64,000 bases of DNA from Pelomonas asaccharophilus_A (GCF_031458115.1 NZ_JAVDXV010000005.1:124001-188000); one strand, 5' to 3'; numbered from the stretch's first letter, positions 47,652 to 56,251 are shown. A program made the numbers and translations. The notes: generated from the letters alone by a model not told the origin.

Positions 47652-49381
47652 ACCTGGACATCGCGATGAATGCCTGGGGTCTGGCCCTCGTGAACTTCGT
47701 CTGGCAAGGCGCGGTGGTGGGCGCGGTCGCGGCGTTGCTGCTGGCCGTGCTGCGCGGCGCTTCGGCGCGCTGGCGCTACGCGGTGTGTGCGATCAGCCTG
47801 CTGGCCTGCCTGGGCCTGCCGCTTGCGCAATGCCTGGACCTGTCGCCCGCCGACGCCGAGTTCGCCGGCGAGCTGCCGCCGCTGTTGGAGCAGATGCCGG
47901 CCCTCGTCAGCGCGTGGGCGCTGGGCACGGCGCTGATGCTGGCGCGGCTGGCGCTGGGCCTCGCCTGGGTGGGCCGCACGCGGCGCCGCTCGACGCCGGC
48001 GCCGGCCGAATGGCAGGCGCGGCTGGACGCCCTCGCCCGCCGGCTGGGCCTGCGCCGCCCCGTCAGCCTGCGCCTGCTGCCCGAACTGGACGGCCCCATC
48101 GCACTGGGCACGCTGAAGCCCTGCGTGCTGCTGCCCGCCGCGCTGTTGACCCGCCTGCCCGTCGACCTCGTTGAAGCGCTGCTGGCCCATGAGCTGGCCC
48201 ATGTGCGCCGCTGGGACTACGCGGCCAACCTGCTGCAAAGCGCCGTCGAGGCCTTGCTGTTCTTCCACCCGGTCGTCTGGTGGCTGTCGGCCCGCATGCG
48301 CGCCGAGCGCGAACTGGTGGCCGACGAGATCTCGGCCGAGCTGCCGGGCAACGCGCGCCGCCTCGCGCGGGCGCTGCACGAACTGGCGGAGCTGGACGCG
48401 CCCCGCAGCGCGCCCACCATCGCGCTGGCCGCCCGCGGCGGCAACCTGCTGGGCCGCATCGAGCGCCTGCTGGCGCCCCGCCCGCAGGCCACCGGCTGGA
48501 AGCTGGCGCTGCCGGCGCTGCTGATCGCGGCGACCAGCTTCGTCGTGCAGGCCAAGAGCCCCGCGCCACCGGCCGATGCACCGGCGCCGGCCGCTCAAGC
48601 CGTGGCGCCGCAGGCCAAGACGCCGCCGGCCCAGCAGCTGAAGCTGCCCGTCAATGCCAAGCATGTGGCCGTCATCGACGACGCGACCGGCGAGGTGCTG
48701 ATGGCGCGCGACGCCGACGCCGTCGTGCCCATCGCATCGCTGACCAAGCTGCTGACCGCGATGGTCGTGCTGGACGCCAAGCTGGACCCCGACGAGAAGC
48801 TGCGCATCACCGGCGACGACGTCGACACGTTGAAGCACAGCCGTTCGCGCGTGCGGGTCGGCACGCAGATGACGCGCCAGACGGCGCTGGAGATGGCGCT
48901 ATTGGTGTCCGAGAACCGCGCCGCCTCGGCACTGGCCCGCAGCTTCCCCGGCGGCGAGGCGGGCTTCGTGAAGGCCGTCAACGCCAAGGTGCGCTCGCTG
49001 GGCCTGACGCAGACGCGCATCGCCGAGGCCACCGGGCTGTCGCCGGACAACACCTCCACGGCCAAGGAGATGGCCGTCATCACGGCGGCCGCGGCGCGCT
49101 ATCGCGAGATCGAGCGCATCACCAGCGTGAAGAAGGCCAAGGCCACGGTCGACGGCCGTCCGCGCGAGCTGCGCAACACCAACCGGCTGGTGGGCAGCAA
49201 GGGCTGGAACATCCGCGTCTCCAAGACCGGCTACACCGAGGAAGCCGGCCGCTGTCTGGCCATGCGCATCCTGAACGGCAAGCGGCCCATCACCGTCGTG
49301 CTGCTGGATGCCGATGGCTCCGCCAACCGGCTGCGCGATGCGGCCTTGATCCGCAAGTCGCTGGCGCGCCAGCGGGACTGA
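47648..49381 (+). CDS. BlaR1-like M56 metalloprotease fused to a PbpG/PBP7-type DD-endopeptidase domain
   Basis: A 577-residue inner-membrane protein. The N-terminal half is an M56 antirepressor: about three membrane helices before the zinc motif HELAHVRRWDY (H181, E182, H185), LFFHPVVWWLSARMRAERE and a further helix near residues 285-302. After an Ala/Pro linker (about 303-335) comes a serine DD-peptidase of the S11/PbpG type with all motifs: S364-x-x-K367 (ASLTK), S421-E-N423 (VSENRAAS), and KTG at 526-528 (SKTGYTEEAG). LTQTRIAEATGLSPDNTST is PbpG-like. Classical BlaR1 carries a class D beta-lactamase-like sensor instead. The next gene, a D-amino-acid oxidase, starts nine bases later. Confidence 0.92.
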   Translation: MNLDIAMNAWGLALVNFVWQGAVVGAVAALLLAVLRGASARWRYAVCAISLLACLGLPLAQCLDLSPADAEFAGELPPLLEQMPALVSAWALGTALMLARLALGLAWVGRTRRRSTPAPAEWQARLDALARRLGLRRPVSLRLLPELDGPIALGTLKPCVLLPAALLTRLPVDLVEALLAHELAHVRRWDYAANLLQSAVEALLFFHPVVWWLSARMRAERELVADEISAELPGNARRLARALHELAELDAPRSAPTIALAARGGNLLGRIERLLAPRPQATGWKLALPALLIAATSFVVQAKSPAPPADAPAPAAQAVAPQAKTPPAQQLKLPVNAKHVAVIDDATGEVLMARDADAVVPIASLTKLLTAMVVLDAKLDPDEKLRITGDDVDTLKHSRSRVRVGTQMTRQTALEMALLVSENRAASALARSFPGGEAGFVKAVNAKVRSLGLTQTRIAEATGLSPDNTSTAKEMAVITAAAARYREIERITSVKKAKATVDGRPRELRNTNRLVGSKGWNIRVSKTGYTEEAGRCLAMRILNGKRPITVVLLDADGSANRLRDAALIRKSLARQRD

Positions 49382-49390
49382 GGCAAACCC

Positions 49391-50521
49391 ATGCAAAGAC
49401 GCCATCTGCTCGCGGCCAGCGCCGCGGGCTTTGCCCTGCCCGCTTGGTCGCTGGACTTCGCGCCACCACGCGCACCCGCCGCGATGCGGCTGGACGTGGA
49501 CCGCATCATCGACATCACGGTGGGCATTCGCCCGTTCCGCGCCCGCGGGCCGCGCCTGGAGACGCAGCGGCTGCACGGCAAGACCGTGGTCCATCACTAC
49601 GGCCACGGCGGCAGCGGCTGGTCGCTGTCCTGGGGCTCGGCGCAGCGCGCGCTGGAACAGGTGCGCGCCACCGGACTGCGGCCGGGGCAACGCCTGGCCG
49701 TCGTCGGCGCCGGCGCCATCGGCCTGACGACCGCGCGCTGCGCGCAGCAGGCGGGCTACCGCGTCACCGTCTACGCCAAGGACAGGCCGCCCCGCGTGCA
49801 CTCGTCGGCCGCCACGGGGCTGTGGACGCCCGAGTCGCGCGTCGTCACGAGCGAGTTCGCCACCGACGCATGGACCGCCGACTGGGAAGCCATGGCGCGC
49901 GACTCGTTCAAGGTGCACCAGAGCTATCTGGGCCTGCCGTCCGGCCCGGTGGAATGGCATGACGGCTATGTCGTCGGCGACGACGGATTCGACCGCCCCG
50001 TACCCAGCCCCTACGACGGCGAGCCCGACTATCCCGACATCGCACCGCGCGTGGCCGACCTGCGGCCGCGGGGCCTGGCGCTGGCCGGCGGCGACCATCC
50101 TTTCCGCGCGCCCCACGCACGCCGCTTCACGCAGCTGGTGTTCAACATCCCGGCCTACCAGCGCCTGCTGCTGGACGACTTCGCGCGCGACGGCGGCCGG
50201 CTGGTGCAGCGCGAGCTGCGTTCGGCGCGCGACTTCGCGCGGCTGCCCGAGGCCGTGGTCGTCAACTGCACGGGCGACGGTGCCCGCACGCTGCTGGGCG
50301 ATGACAGCCTGACGCCCGTGCGCGGCCAGACGGCCCGGCTGATCCCACAGCCCGAGGTGGACTACGCACTGATCTACCGCGGCCACAGCATCGTCGCGCT
50401 GCCGCGGCGCGACGGCCTGCTGATCGCGACGCAGAGCCGACAGGACTTCGGCAGCGCCGACCTGCGGCCCGATCGCGCGCAGGCCGAGGACGCGGTGCGG
50501 CGCCTGGCCGGCTTGTTCTAG
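49391..50521 (+). CDS. Tat-exported D-amino-acid oxidase-like flavoprotein with permuted FAD domain
   Basis: A 376-residue protein with a twin-arginine signal (MQRRHLLAASAAGFALPAW). Canonical D-amino-acid oxidases start with GxGxxG and end with GLRPxRxGPRxE then HxYGxxxxGxxxSWG. Here the end segment comes first (TVGIRPFRARGPRLE at 43-57, VVHHYGHGGSGWSLSWG at 66-82) and the dinucleotide motif follows (VVGAGAIG, 104-111). The rest runs in normal order: GLWTPESRVV, VVNCTGDGARTLLGDDSLTPVRGQT, and it stops at RLAGLF where the canonical protein would continue into GLRP. It would convert D-amino acids to 2-oxo acids, ammonia and hydrogen peroxide in the periplasm. Coexpressed with the DD-peptidase receptor. 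Confidence 0.88.
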   Translation: MQRRHLLAASAAGFALPAWSLDFAPPRAPAAMRLDVDRIIDITVGIRPFRARGPRLETQRLHGKTVVHHYGHGGSGWSLSWGSAQRALEQVRATGLRPGQRLAVVGAGAIGLTTARCAQQAGYRVTVYAKDRPPRVHSSAATGLWTPESRVVTSEFATDAWTADWEAMARDSFKVHQSYLGLPSGPVEWHDGYVVGDDGFDRPVPSPYDGEPDYPDIAPRVADLRPRGLALAGGDHPFRAPHARRFTQLVFNIPAYQRLLLDDFARDGGRLVQRELRSARDFARLPEAVVVNCTGDGARTLLGDDSLTPVRGQTARLIPQPEVDYALIYRGHSIVALPRRDGLLIATQSRQDFGSADLRPDRAQAEDAVRRLAGLF

Positions 50522-50524
50522 AAC
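50515..50524. repeat. GTTCTAGAAC palindrome at the distal end of the blaI operon
   Basis: Identical to the operator palindrome at 47236-47245. It overlaps the stop codons of both convergent genes, each ending in TTC-TAG. It may be chance from two Phe-stop ends, or a second repressor site. Confidence 0.35.
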
Positions 50525-52281
50525 GTCTCCCAGTCGCCTTCGGCGCTGCTCGGCGCAGGCGCTGCGGGCTTGGGCGCCACGACGGGCGGCGCGACCGGCG
50601 CGGGCGGCATCACTGCTTTGGCGGCGGGCTTTGGGGCCGGCCTGGCGAAGGGCTTGGCAGGCGCCGCCTTGGCCGCGGCAGGCGGCTTCGTGGGCGCGCT
50701 GCGCACCGACGGTGCGCCGGCATCCACGCGGAAGGCCGCCACCGCCTCGTTCAGCTTGGTGCTCTGCATGCGCATGCTCTCGGCCGCCGCGGCGGTCTGC
50801 TCGACAAGCGCGGCGTTCTGCTGCGTGGCCTGGTCCAGCTGGCTGACGGCCGCGTTGATCTGGCCCACGCCCTCGCTCTGCTCGCGGCTGGACACCGTGA
50901 TCTCGCCGACGAGGTCGGTCACCTTGCGCACCTCGTTGACCATCTGCACGATGGTGTCGCGCGCGGCCAGCACCTGGGCGCTGCCGCTCTCGACCTTGGT
51001 GACGCTGTCGCCGATCAGGCTCTTGATCTCCTTGGCCGCCTCGGCGCTGCGCTGCGCCAGCAGCCGCACCTCGCCGGCCACGACCGCGAAGCCCCGGCCC
51101 TGCTCGCCGGCCCGCGCGGCCTCCACGGCCGCGTTCAGCGCCAGGATGTTGGTCTGGAACGCGATGCCATCGATGGTGCCGATGATGTCGTTGATCTTGC
51201 GGCTGGACTGCGAGATCGCGTCCATCGTGGACACCACCTCGCCCACCGCCTCGCCGCCGGCCTTGGCCGTCTCCGACGCATGGTTGGCCAGTTGGTCGGC
51301 CTGACGCGCGTTGTCGGCGTTGGCCTTGATCTGCGCGGCCATCTGCTCGACGGACGCGGCCGTTTCTTCGAGACTGGACGCCTGGCTCTCGGTACGCGCC
51401 GACAGGTCGGCATTGCCCTGCGCAATCTCGGCCGACGCGACGTTGATCTGCTCGCAGCCCTGGCGCACGCCGGACACCATGCGCGCGAGGTTCTGCGTCA
51501 TCTCGTCCAGGCTGCTCAGCAGCTGGCCCAGCTCGTCGCGCGAGCTGCTTTGCAGCCTCAAGGTGAGGTCGCCGCCGGCCACCGCCTTGACCGCTTCCGA
51601 CGCGCGCTGCAGCGGCGTGGTGATGGAGCGTGTGATGGTCAGCGCCGCGAAGACGCCCAGGACCAGCGCGACGACGGACGCGATGCCAAAGATCACCAGC
51701 ACGCGCTGGTAGGCCGCCTCCGCCGAGCTGGTGGCCTGCGCGGCCAGCTTCTCGTTGTACGCCCACCAGTTGGAGACTGCATCCCGCAACGGTAAGAAGA
51801 CAGTGCGCACAGCCCCCAGCGACATCTCCCGGGCCGCCGTCGCCTGCGTGGGGTCGGCACCGCTCTCGTCAGAAGCCTTCAGCACCTTGTCCTGATGAGC
51901 CAGGTAGACGGCCAGCCCTTCGCTGACCTTCTTCAGCAGCGCACGGTCTTCGGCGTCGGCAATCAGCGCCTCGTAGTCCTTGAGCCCCTTGCTCAGCTCC
52001 GCGCGCGCCTGGGCGATGCGGGCCGACGACGTCTTCTTCTCCTTGTCGTCATCGGCCATGATGTGCTGCAGCTCCAGCCGCCGCGCATCGCCGATGGCGC
52101 CGTCGATCTGATGGATCAGCCGCAGCGACGGCAGCACGTTCTCGGGATAGAACTCCGCATAGCGGTTGATGGACTTCGTCAGCAGCGCTCCCATGCCCGC
52201 CATCGCGAGCATCAGCGCCAGCAGGACGACGAATGCCAGGCCGAGTCGCGCACCCACGCGCAGGTTCTTGATGAAATCCAC
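50518..52281 (-). CDS. Methyl-accepting chemotaxis protein with C-terminal DWETF tether
   Basis: A 587-residue chemoreceptor: TM1 (LGLAFVVLLALMLAMAGMG, about 14-32), a periplasmic four-helix domain of about 150 residues, TM2 (VLVIFGIASVVALVLGVFAAL), HAMP, and signalling tip GIAFQTNILALNAAVEAARA. The C-terminus is a flexible Ala/Pro/Lys linker of about 60 residues ending EGDWETF, equivalent to the NWETF pentapeptide that recruits CheR and CheB. A GTG start at 52281 is supported by CAGGAGA six bases upstream. It is the only receptor of the three here with this tether. Confidence 0.93.
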   Translation of the reverse strand: MDFIKNLRVGARLGLAFVVLLALMLAMAGMGALLTKSINRYAEFYPENVLPSLRLIHQIDGAIGDARRLELQHIMADDDKEKKTSSARIAQARAELSKGLKDYEALIADAEDRALLKKVSEGLAVYLAHQDKVLKASDESGADPTQATAAREMSLGAVRTVFLPLRDAVSNWWAYNEKLAAQATSSAEAAYQRVLVIFGIASVVALVLGVFAALTITRSITTPLQRASEAVKAVAGGDLTLRLQSSSRDELGQLLSSLDEMTQNLARMVSGVRQGCEQINVASAEIAQGNADLSARTESQASSLEETAASVEQMAAQIKANADNARQADQLANHASETAKAGGEAVGEVVSTMDAISQSSRKINDIIGTIDGIAFQTNILALNAAVEAARAGEQGRGFAVVAGEVRLLAQRSAEAAKEIKSLIGDSVTKVESGSAQVLAARDTIVQMVNEVRKVTDLVGEITVSSREQSEGVGQINAAVSQLDQATQQNAALVEQTAAAAESMRMQSTKLNEAVAAFRVDAGAPSVRSAPTKPPAAAKAAPAKPFARPAPKPAAKAVMPPAPVAPPVVAPKPAAPAPSSAEGDWETF

Positions 52282-52356
52282 GCCGGTCTCCTGAGTTGTT
52301 CGGGAGACTTTGCCCCTTTCGGCGGGGTCAGGCAATGCGGCATTGATGCAACTTTG

Positions 52357-52659
52357 TCAGCTTTCAGAAGCCTCTGACTCGCCCAGCAGCGTGGCCAGCA
52401 GCACCGCCGTGCCCAGCGGCATCAGCAGCACGATGCCCAGAAACCAGGGCAGGAAGGGCCTGCCGGTGCGACGCACCAGCTGCATCATGAACACGCAATG
52501 CATGGCTCCGGCAATCAGCACGCCCAGCCCGGACAGCACCATCACGGCGGGCGCGGGATCCTCTTCCTGGGCGCCGCTGATCAGCGACCACAGGCACAGG
52601 CCGGCAATCAGCAGCGTGATGATCGCGTACTCGATGCCACCTTTCAGTTCGGCCCTCAT
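52357..52659 (-). CDS. Small three-helix membrane protein
   Basis: A 100-residue protein with three hydrophobic segments (YAIITLLIAGLCLWSLI, VMVLSGLGVLIAGAMHCVFM, PWFLGIVLLMPLGTAVLLATLL). No family is recognised. Its ATG immediately follows the mutY stop (TGA-ATG), so it is translationally coupled to mutY-mutM. Nothing suggests a repair role. Confidence 0.65.
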   Translation of the reverse strand: MRAELKGGIEYAIITLLIAGLCLWSLISGAQEEDPAPAVMVLSGLGVLIAGAMHCVFMMQLVRRTGRPFLPWFLGIVLLMPLGTAVLLATLLGESEASES

Positions 52660-53676
52660 TCAACTCTCCTCGATCAACTTCTTCAACGGCGCCGGCAGCG
52701 CGTAGTCCGCGAGTTTCTCGCGCGCCACCCAGGTGCCGCCAGGGGTCAAGCCCTCAGAACCATCGCCGCGCAAGGTGTGCAGCACCCAGTCGAAGTGCGT
52801 CAACGCGTGCTCGATGCGCGGCAGCGGCTCCAGCCGCGCATCCGGCAGCGCCGCGTGCGCGCTGGCCTCGTCGTCGAACATCGGCAAGGTCCACAGCCCG
52901 GCCCAGACGCCCGTGTGCGGTCGCTGTTGCAGCAAGACCTGACCCTGGCGCTCCACCCACAGCCACCAGTTCTCGCGCCGGCCCCGCTTGAGTTTCCTGG
53001 TCTTGACGGGGTAGCGTGTCGGGTCGCCCTGGGCCTGGCCGCGGCACAGCGGCTGCACCGGGCAGATCAGGCAGTCGGGCGAGCGCGCCGTGCAGACGGT
53101 CGCGCCCAGGTCCATCAGCCCCTGCGTGTAACGGTCCACGCCCTCCTCGGGCAGCAGCTCGGTGGCATGGTTCCACAGCCGCTTCTCGACCGCGCTGCTG
53201 GCCAGATCGCCGTCAAAGGCCAGCACGCGCGACAGCACGCGCTTCACGTTGCCGTCCAGGATGGCCACGCGCTCGCCGAAGCAGAAGGCCGCGATGGCCG
53301 CAGCGGTGGACCGGCCTATGCCAGGCAACGTCTGCAGCTGTGCCGCGCTGCCCGGGAACTCGCCGCCATGCAGCTCGGCCACAGCCTTGGCGCAGGCGTA
53401 CAGATTGCGCGCGCGGCTGTAGTAGCCAAGGCCTGCCCATTGCGCCAGCACCTCGTCCAGCGTCGCCGCGGCCAGGTCGGTCACGCGCGGCCAGCGCCCC
53501 AGGAAGCGCTCGTAGTAACCCAGCACGGTCGTGACCTGGGTCTGCTGCAGCATGATCTCGGACAGCCACACGCGGTAGGGGTCGCGCGTGTTCTGCCACG
53601 GCAGGCTGTTGCGGCCGTGGCGGCGCTGCCAGGCGACGACGGTCTTGCCGAAGTCTTCCATCAGCGTTTCTGGCAT
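52660..53676 (-). CDS. mutY: A/G-specific adenine glycosylase MutY
   Basis: MutY removes adenine mispaired with 8-oxoguanine. The 338-residue protein has the catalytic Glu in WLSEIMLQQTQVTTV, helix-hairpin-helix LPGIGRSTAAAIAAF, catalytic Asp in AILDGNVKRVLSR and the iron-sulfur loop C-x6-C-x2-C-x5-C (CTARSPDCLICPVQPLC). A C-terminal Nudix-like domain recognises 8-oxoG. ATG at 53676 is used; ATG at 53661, in a TGATG overlap with mutM, is an equal alternative. Confidence 0.95.
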   Translation of the reverse strand: MPETLMEDFGKTVVAWQRRHGRNSLPWQNTRDPYRVWLSEIMLQQTQVTTVLGYYERFLGRWPRVTDLAAATLDEVLAQWAGLGYYSRARNLYACAKAVAELHGGEFPGSAAQLQTLPGIGRSTAAAIAAFCFGERVAILDGNVKRVLSRVLAFDGDLASSAVEKRLWNHATELLPEEGVDRYTQGLMDLGATVCTARSPDCLICPVQPLCRGQAQGDPTRYPVKTRKLKRGRRENWWLWVERQGQVLLQQRPHTGVWAGLWTLPMFDDEASAHAALPDARLEPLPRIEHALTHFDWVLHTLRGDGSEGLTPGGTWVAREKLADYALPAPLKKLIEES

Positions 53677-54479
53677 GACGGGCAGAAGAAGGTTGAGCGC
53701 TGACCCTGCACGATGCGCTTGATGGCCGTGCCGCAGCGCCGGCAGGCCTCGCCTTCGCGGCCATAGACCTGCGCCTGCATCTGGAAGCTGCCAGCCACGC
53801 CATGCGCATCGCGGAAATCGCGCAGCGTCGTACCACCTGCCTCCAGCGCCTGGCCCAGCACGGTGCGCACGGCGGCGGCCAGCCTGTCAGCGCGCGGCCG
53901 GCTCAGTTTGCCCGCCGGCAGGCGCGGGTCTATGCCGGCCATGAACAGCGACTCGCAGGCGTAGATGTTGCCGGCGCCCACGACGATGTCGCCCGCCAGC
54001 AATGCCTGCTTGATGGGCACACGCCGGCCGCTCAAAGCGGCATGCAGATGCAGTCCGTCGAAACGCGCGTCAAAGGGCTCCAGGCCCAGCCCTGCCAGCA
54101 GCGTGGCCACCGGGTCGGCATCCAGCGCCGCGCCCCAGACCACGGCGCCGAAGCGCCGCGGATCGGTCAGCCGCAGCAGGCCGCGGTCGGTGTGCAGGTC
54201 GAAATGGTCGTGCGGCCCGGCCGCCGGCGTCGCGTCAAGAAAGGCCAGTGAACCCGACATGCCCAGGTGCATCAGCAGTCCACCGCGCTCCTGAAGCGGA
54301 AGCCACAAATATTTACCGCGTCTTTGCACGTCGCCGACGCGGCTGTCCAGCAGCGTTTCGGGGTCCACGCCCAGAGGCCAGCGCAGCGGTTTTCCCAGGC
54401 GCAGGCCCGTGACGCGAGCCCCCTGGATGGCCGCCGCGAAACTGCGGCGCGTGACTTCGACTTCGGGCAACTCGGGCAT
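53661..54479 (-). CDS. mutM: Formamidopyrimidine-DNA glycosylase MutM (Fpg)
   Basis: A 272-residue bifunctional glycosylase/lyase that excises 8-oxoguanine. The N-terminus MPELPEVEVTRRS holds the catalytic Pro2 and Glu3. HLGMSGSL, DPRRFGAVVW, GAGNIYACESLF and a zinc finger C-x2-C-x16-C-x2-C near the C-terminus are intact. It is upstream of and overlapping mutY, giving a two-gene 8-oxoguanine repair operon. Divergent from the TPR gene with 41 bases between starts. Confidence 0.96.
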   Translation of the reverse strand: MPELPEVEVTRRSFAAAIQGARVTGLRLGKPLRWPLGVDPETLLDSRVGDVQRRGKYLWLPLQERGGLLMHLGMSGSLAFLDATPAAGPHDHFDLHTDRGLLRLTDPRRFGAVVWGAALDADPVATLLAGLGLEPFDARFDGLHLHAALSGRRVPIKQALLAGDIVVGAGNIYACESLFMAGIDPRLPAGKLSRPRADRLAAAVRTVLGQALEAGGTTLRDFRDAHGVAGSFQMQAQVYGREGEACRRCGTAIKRIVQGQRSTFFCPSCQKR

Positions 54480-54520
54480 GGGACGGAAATCATAATCAGC
54501 GCCTGATCCTTGGAGTACGA

Positions 54521-56251
54521 ATGCCTCTCCCCGTCCGCCGCGCCGTCTGCGCCGCCGCCCTGCTTGCGTTGGGCCTGCATGCCCAGGCCCAGGAGGCGCC
54601 CGCCGCGCCCGTCAACAACTCGGCGATGGACGCGCCGCTGTTCTATCAACTGCTGATCGGCGAACTGGAGCTGAGCGGCGGCCAGGCCGGCGTGGCCTTC
54701 CAGGTGCTGCTGGACGCCGCCCGCCGCACCGGCGACGAGGAATTGTTCAAGCGCGTCGTGCAGATCGCGTTGAAAGAGCGCGCCGGTGACCAGGCCTTGA
54801 TGGCCGCACGCGCCTGGGCCGACACGGTGCCGGACTCAGTCGACGGCCATCAGACCGTGGTGCAGCTGCTGGCGCTGCTGAACAAGCCCGCCGAGGTGCC
54901 CATGCCACTGGCCACCCTGCTGCGCGTGGCACCCACCGTGCAGCGCCCCGGCCTCATCGTGTCGCTGCCTCGCCTGTTCCAGCGCGCGCCCGACCCCAAG
55001 GCCGTGCTGGCCGCGCTGGGTCCGGTGCTGCAGGCGCAGACCGGCGCGCTCAAGCCCGCCGCGCTGTTCACCGAGGCGCGACTGGCCATCAACGCCGGCG
55101 ACAACGCCCGCGCGCTGGTGCTGACCCGTGAACTGAGCCAGGCACTGCCCGACGGCGACGACGCGATGCAGCTGGCCGTGGAACTGCTGCCGGCCGAACC
55201 CAGGGTCGAGGAGCTGATCGCCGAGCGGCTGCGCCGCAAGCCCGACCAGCATGCGCTGCGCCAGGCCTATGCGCGTGCACTGGTCAAGGCGCAGCGGCCG
55301 GCCGAGGCGGCGCGCGAATTCCGTGTGCTGACCGAACAGACGCCCGACAACGGCGCCGTCTGGCTGGCACTGGGCGCCATCGAGCTCGAACTCAAGCACG
55401 CGGCCGCGGCCGAAGTGGCGCTACGCGAAGGCCTGAAGCTGCTGGACACCCCGGCCGCCGGCACCGACGCCGAGGTCCGCGCGCGCGCCGAAGGCCGCCA
55501 GGGCGCCTGGCTGATGCTGTCGCAAGCGGCCGAGCAGCGCGGCGACCTGAAGGCCGCCGAGGCCGCACTGCAAAAGGTGGACGGCGACAGCATGGGCGTG
55601 AAGTACCGCCGCGCCAGCCTGCTGGCCCGCCAGGGCAAGCTGGCCGAGGGCCGCAAGCTGCTGAAGCCCGCCGCCGACGCCAGCGACGACGACGTGCGTG
55701 GCGCGCTGCTGGTCGAGGCCCAGTTGCAGCGCGAGCACAACGACACGGCCGGCGCGTTCGCGACTCTGAAGGCCGCCACCGAGCGCTTCAAGGATGACAC
55801 CGACCTCATCTACGAGCAGGCCATGATGAGCGAGAAGCTGGGCCGCTTCGCCGAGATGGAGGCACTGCTACGCCGGGTCATCCAGATCAAGCCCGACCAC
55901 CATCACGCGTACAACGCGCTGGGCTACTCGTTTGCCGATCGCAATGTGCGCCTGCCCGAGGCCAAGCAGCTGATCGAGCAGGCGCTGAAACTGGCGCCCG
56001 GCGAAGCCTTCATCGTCGACAGCCTGGGCTGGGTCGAATTCCGGCTGGGCAATCTGCCCGAGGCCACCCGGCTGCTGCGCCAGGCTTACGCCGGCCGGCC
56101 CGACGCGGAGATCTCCGCCCACCTGGGCGAGGTGCTGTGGGTCAGCGGCGCGCAGGACGAGGCTCGCCGTGTGTTCGCCGAGGCGAAGCAGCGCGAGCCC
56201 GACAACGAGGCGCTGCGCGAGACCATGCAACGTCTGAAGGTCCAGCCTTGA
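54521..56251 (+). CDS. Exported tetratricopeptide-repeat protein
   Basis: A 576-residue protein with signal peptide MPLPVRRAVCAAALLALGLHAQAQ followed by helical TPR units across most of its length. Clear repeats are near the C-terminus: LIYEQAMMSEKLGRFAEMEALLRRVIQI, then HHHAYNALGYSFADRNVRLPEAKQLIEQAL and AFIVDSLGWVEFRLGNLPEATRLLRQAY. Such proteins precede lolB-ispE in many betaproteobacteria and probably act as envelope assembly scaffolds. TTGGAG precedes the ATG; CATAAT (54491-54496) is a good -10 box. Confidence 0.88.
   Translation: MPLPVRRAVCAAALLALGLHAQAQEAPAAPVNNSAMDAPLFYQLLIGELELSGGQAGVAFQVLLDAARRTGDEELFKRVVQIALKERAGDQALMAARAWADTVPDSVDGHQTVVQLLALLNKPAEVPMPLATLLRVAPTVQRPGLIVSLPRLFQRAPDPKAVLAALGPVLQAQTGALKPAALFTEARLAINAGDNARALVLTRELSQALPDGDDAMQLAVELLPAEPRVEELIAERLRRKPDQHALRQAYARALVKAQRPAEAAREFRVLTEQTPDNGAVWLALGAIELELKHAAAAEVALREGLKLLDTPAAGTDAEVRARAEGRQGAWLMLSQAAEQRGDLKAAEAALQKVDGDSMGVKYRRASLLARQGKLAEGRKLLKPAADASDDDVRGALLVEAQLQREHNDTAGAFATLKAATERFKDDTDLIYEQAMMSEKLGRFAEMEALLRRVIQIKPDHHHAYNALGYSFADRNVRLPEAKQLIEQALKLAPGEAFIVDSLGWVEFRLGNLPEATRLLRQAYAGRPDAEISAHLGEVLWVSGAQDEARRVFAEAKQREPDNEALRETMQRLKVQP

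Noticed and set aside
48899..51766. A 955-codon minus-strand open frame across the peptidase, oxidase and chemoreceptor genes
   Set aside because: It lies antisense to or out of frame with three well-supported genes and has no recognisable domain.
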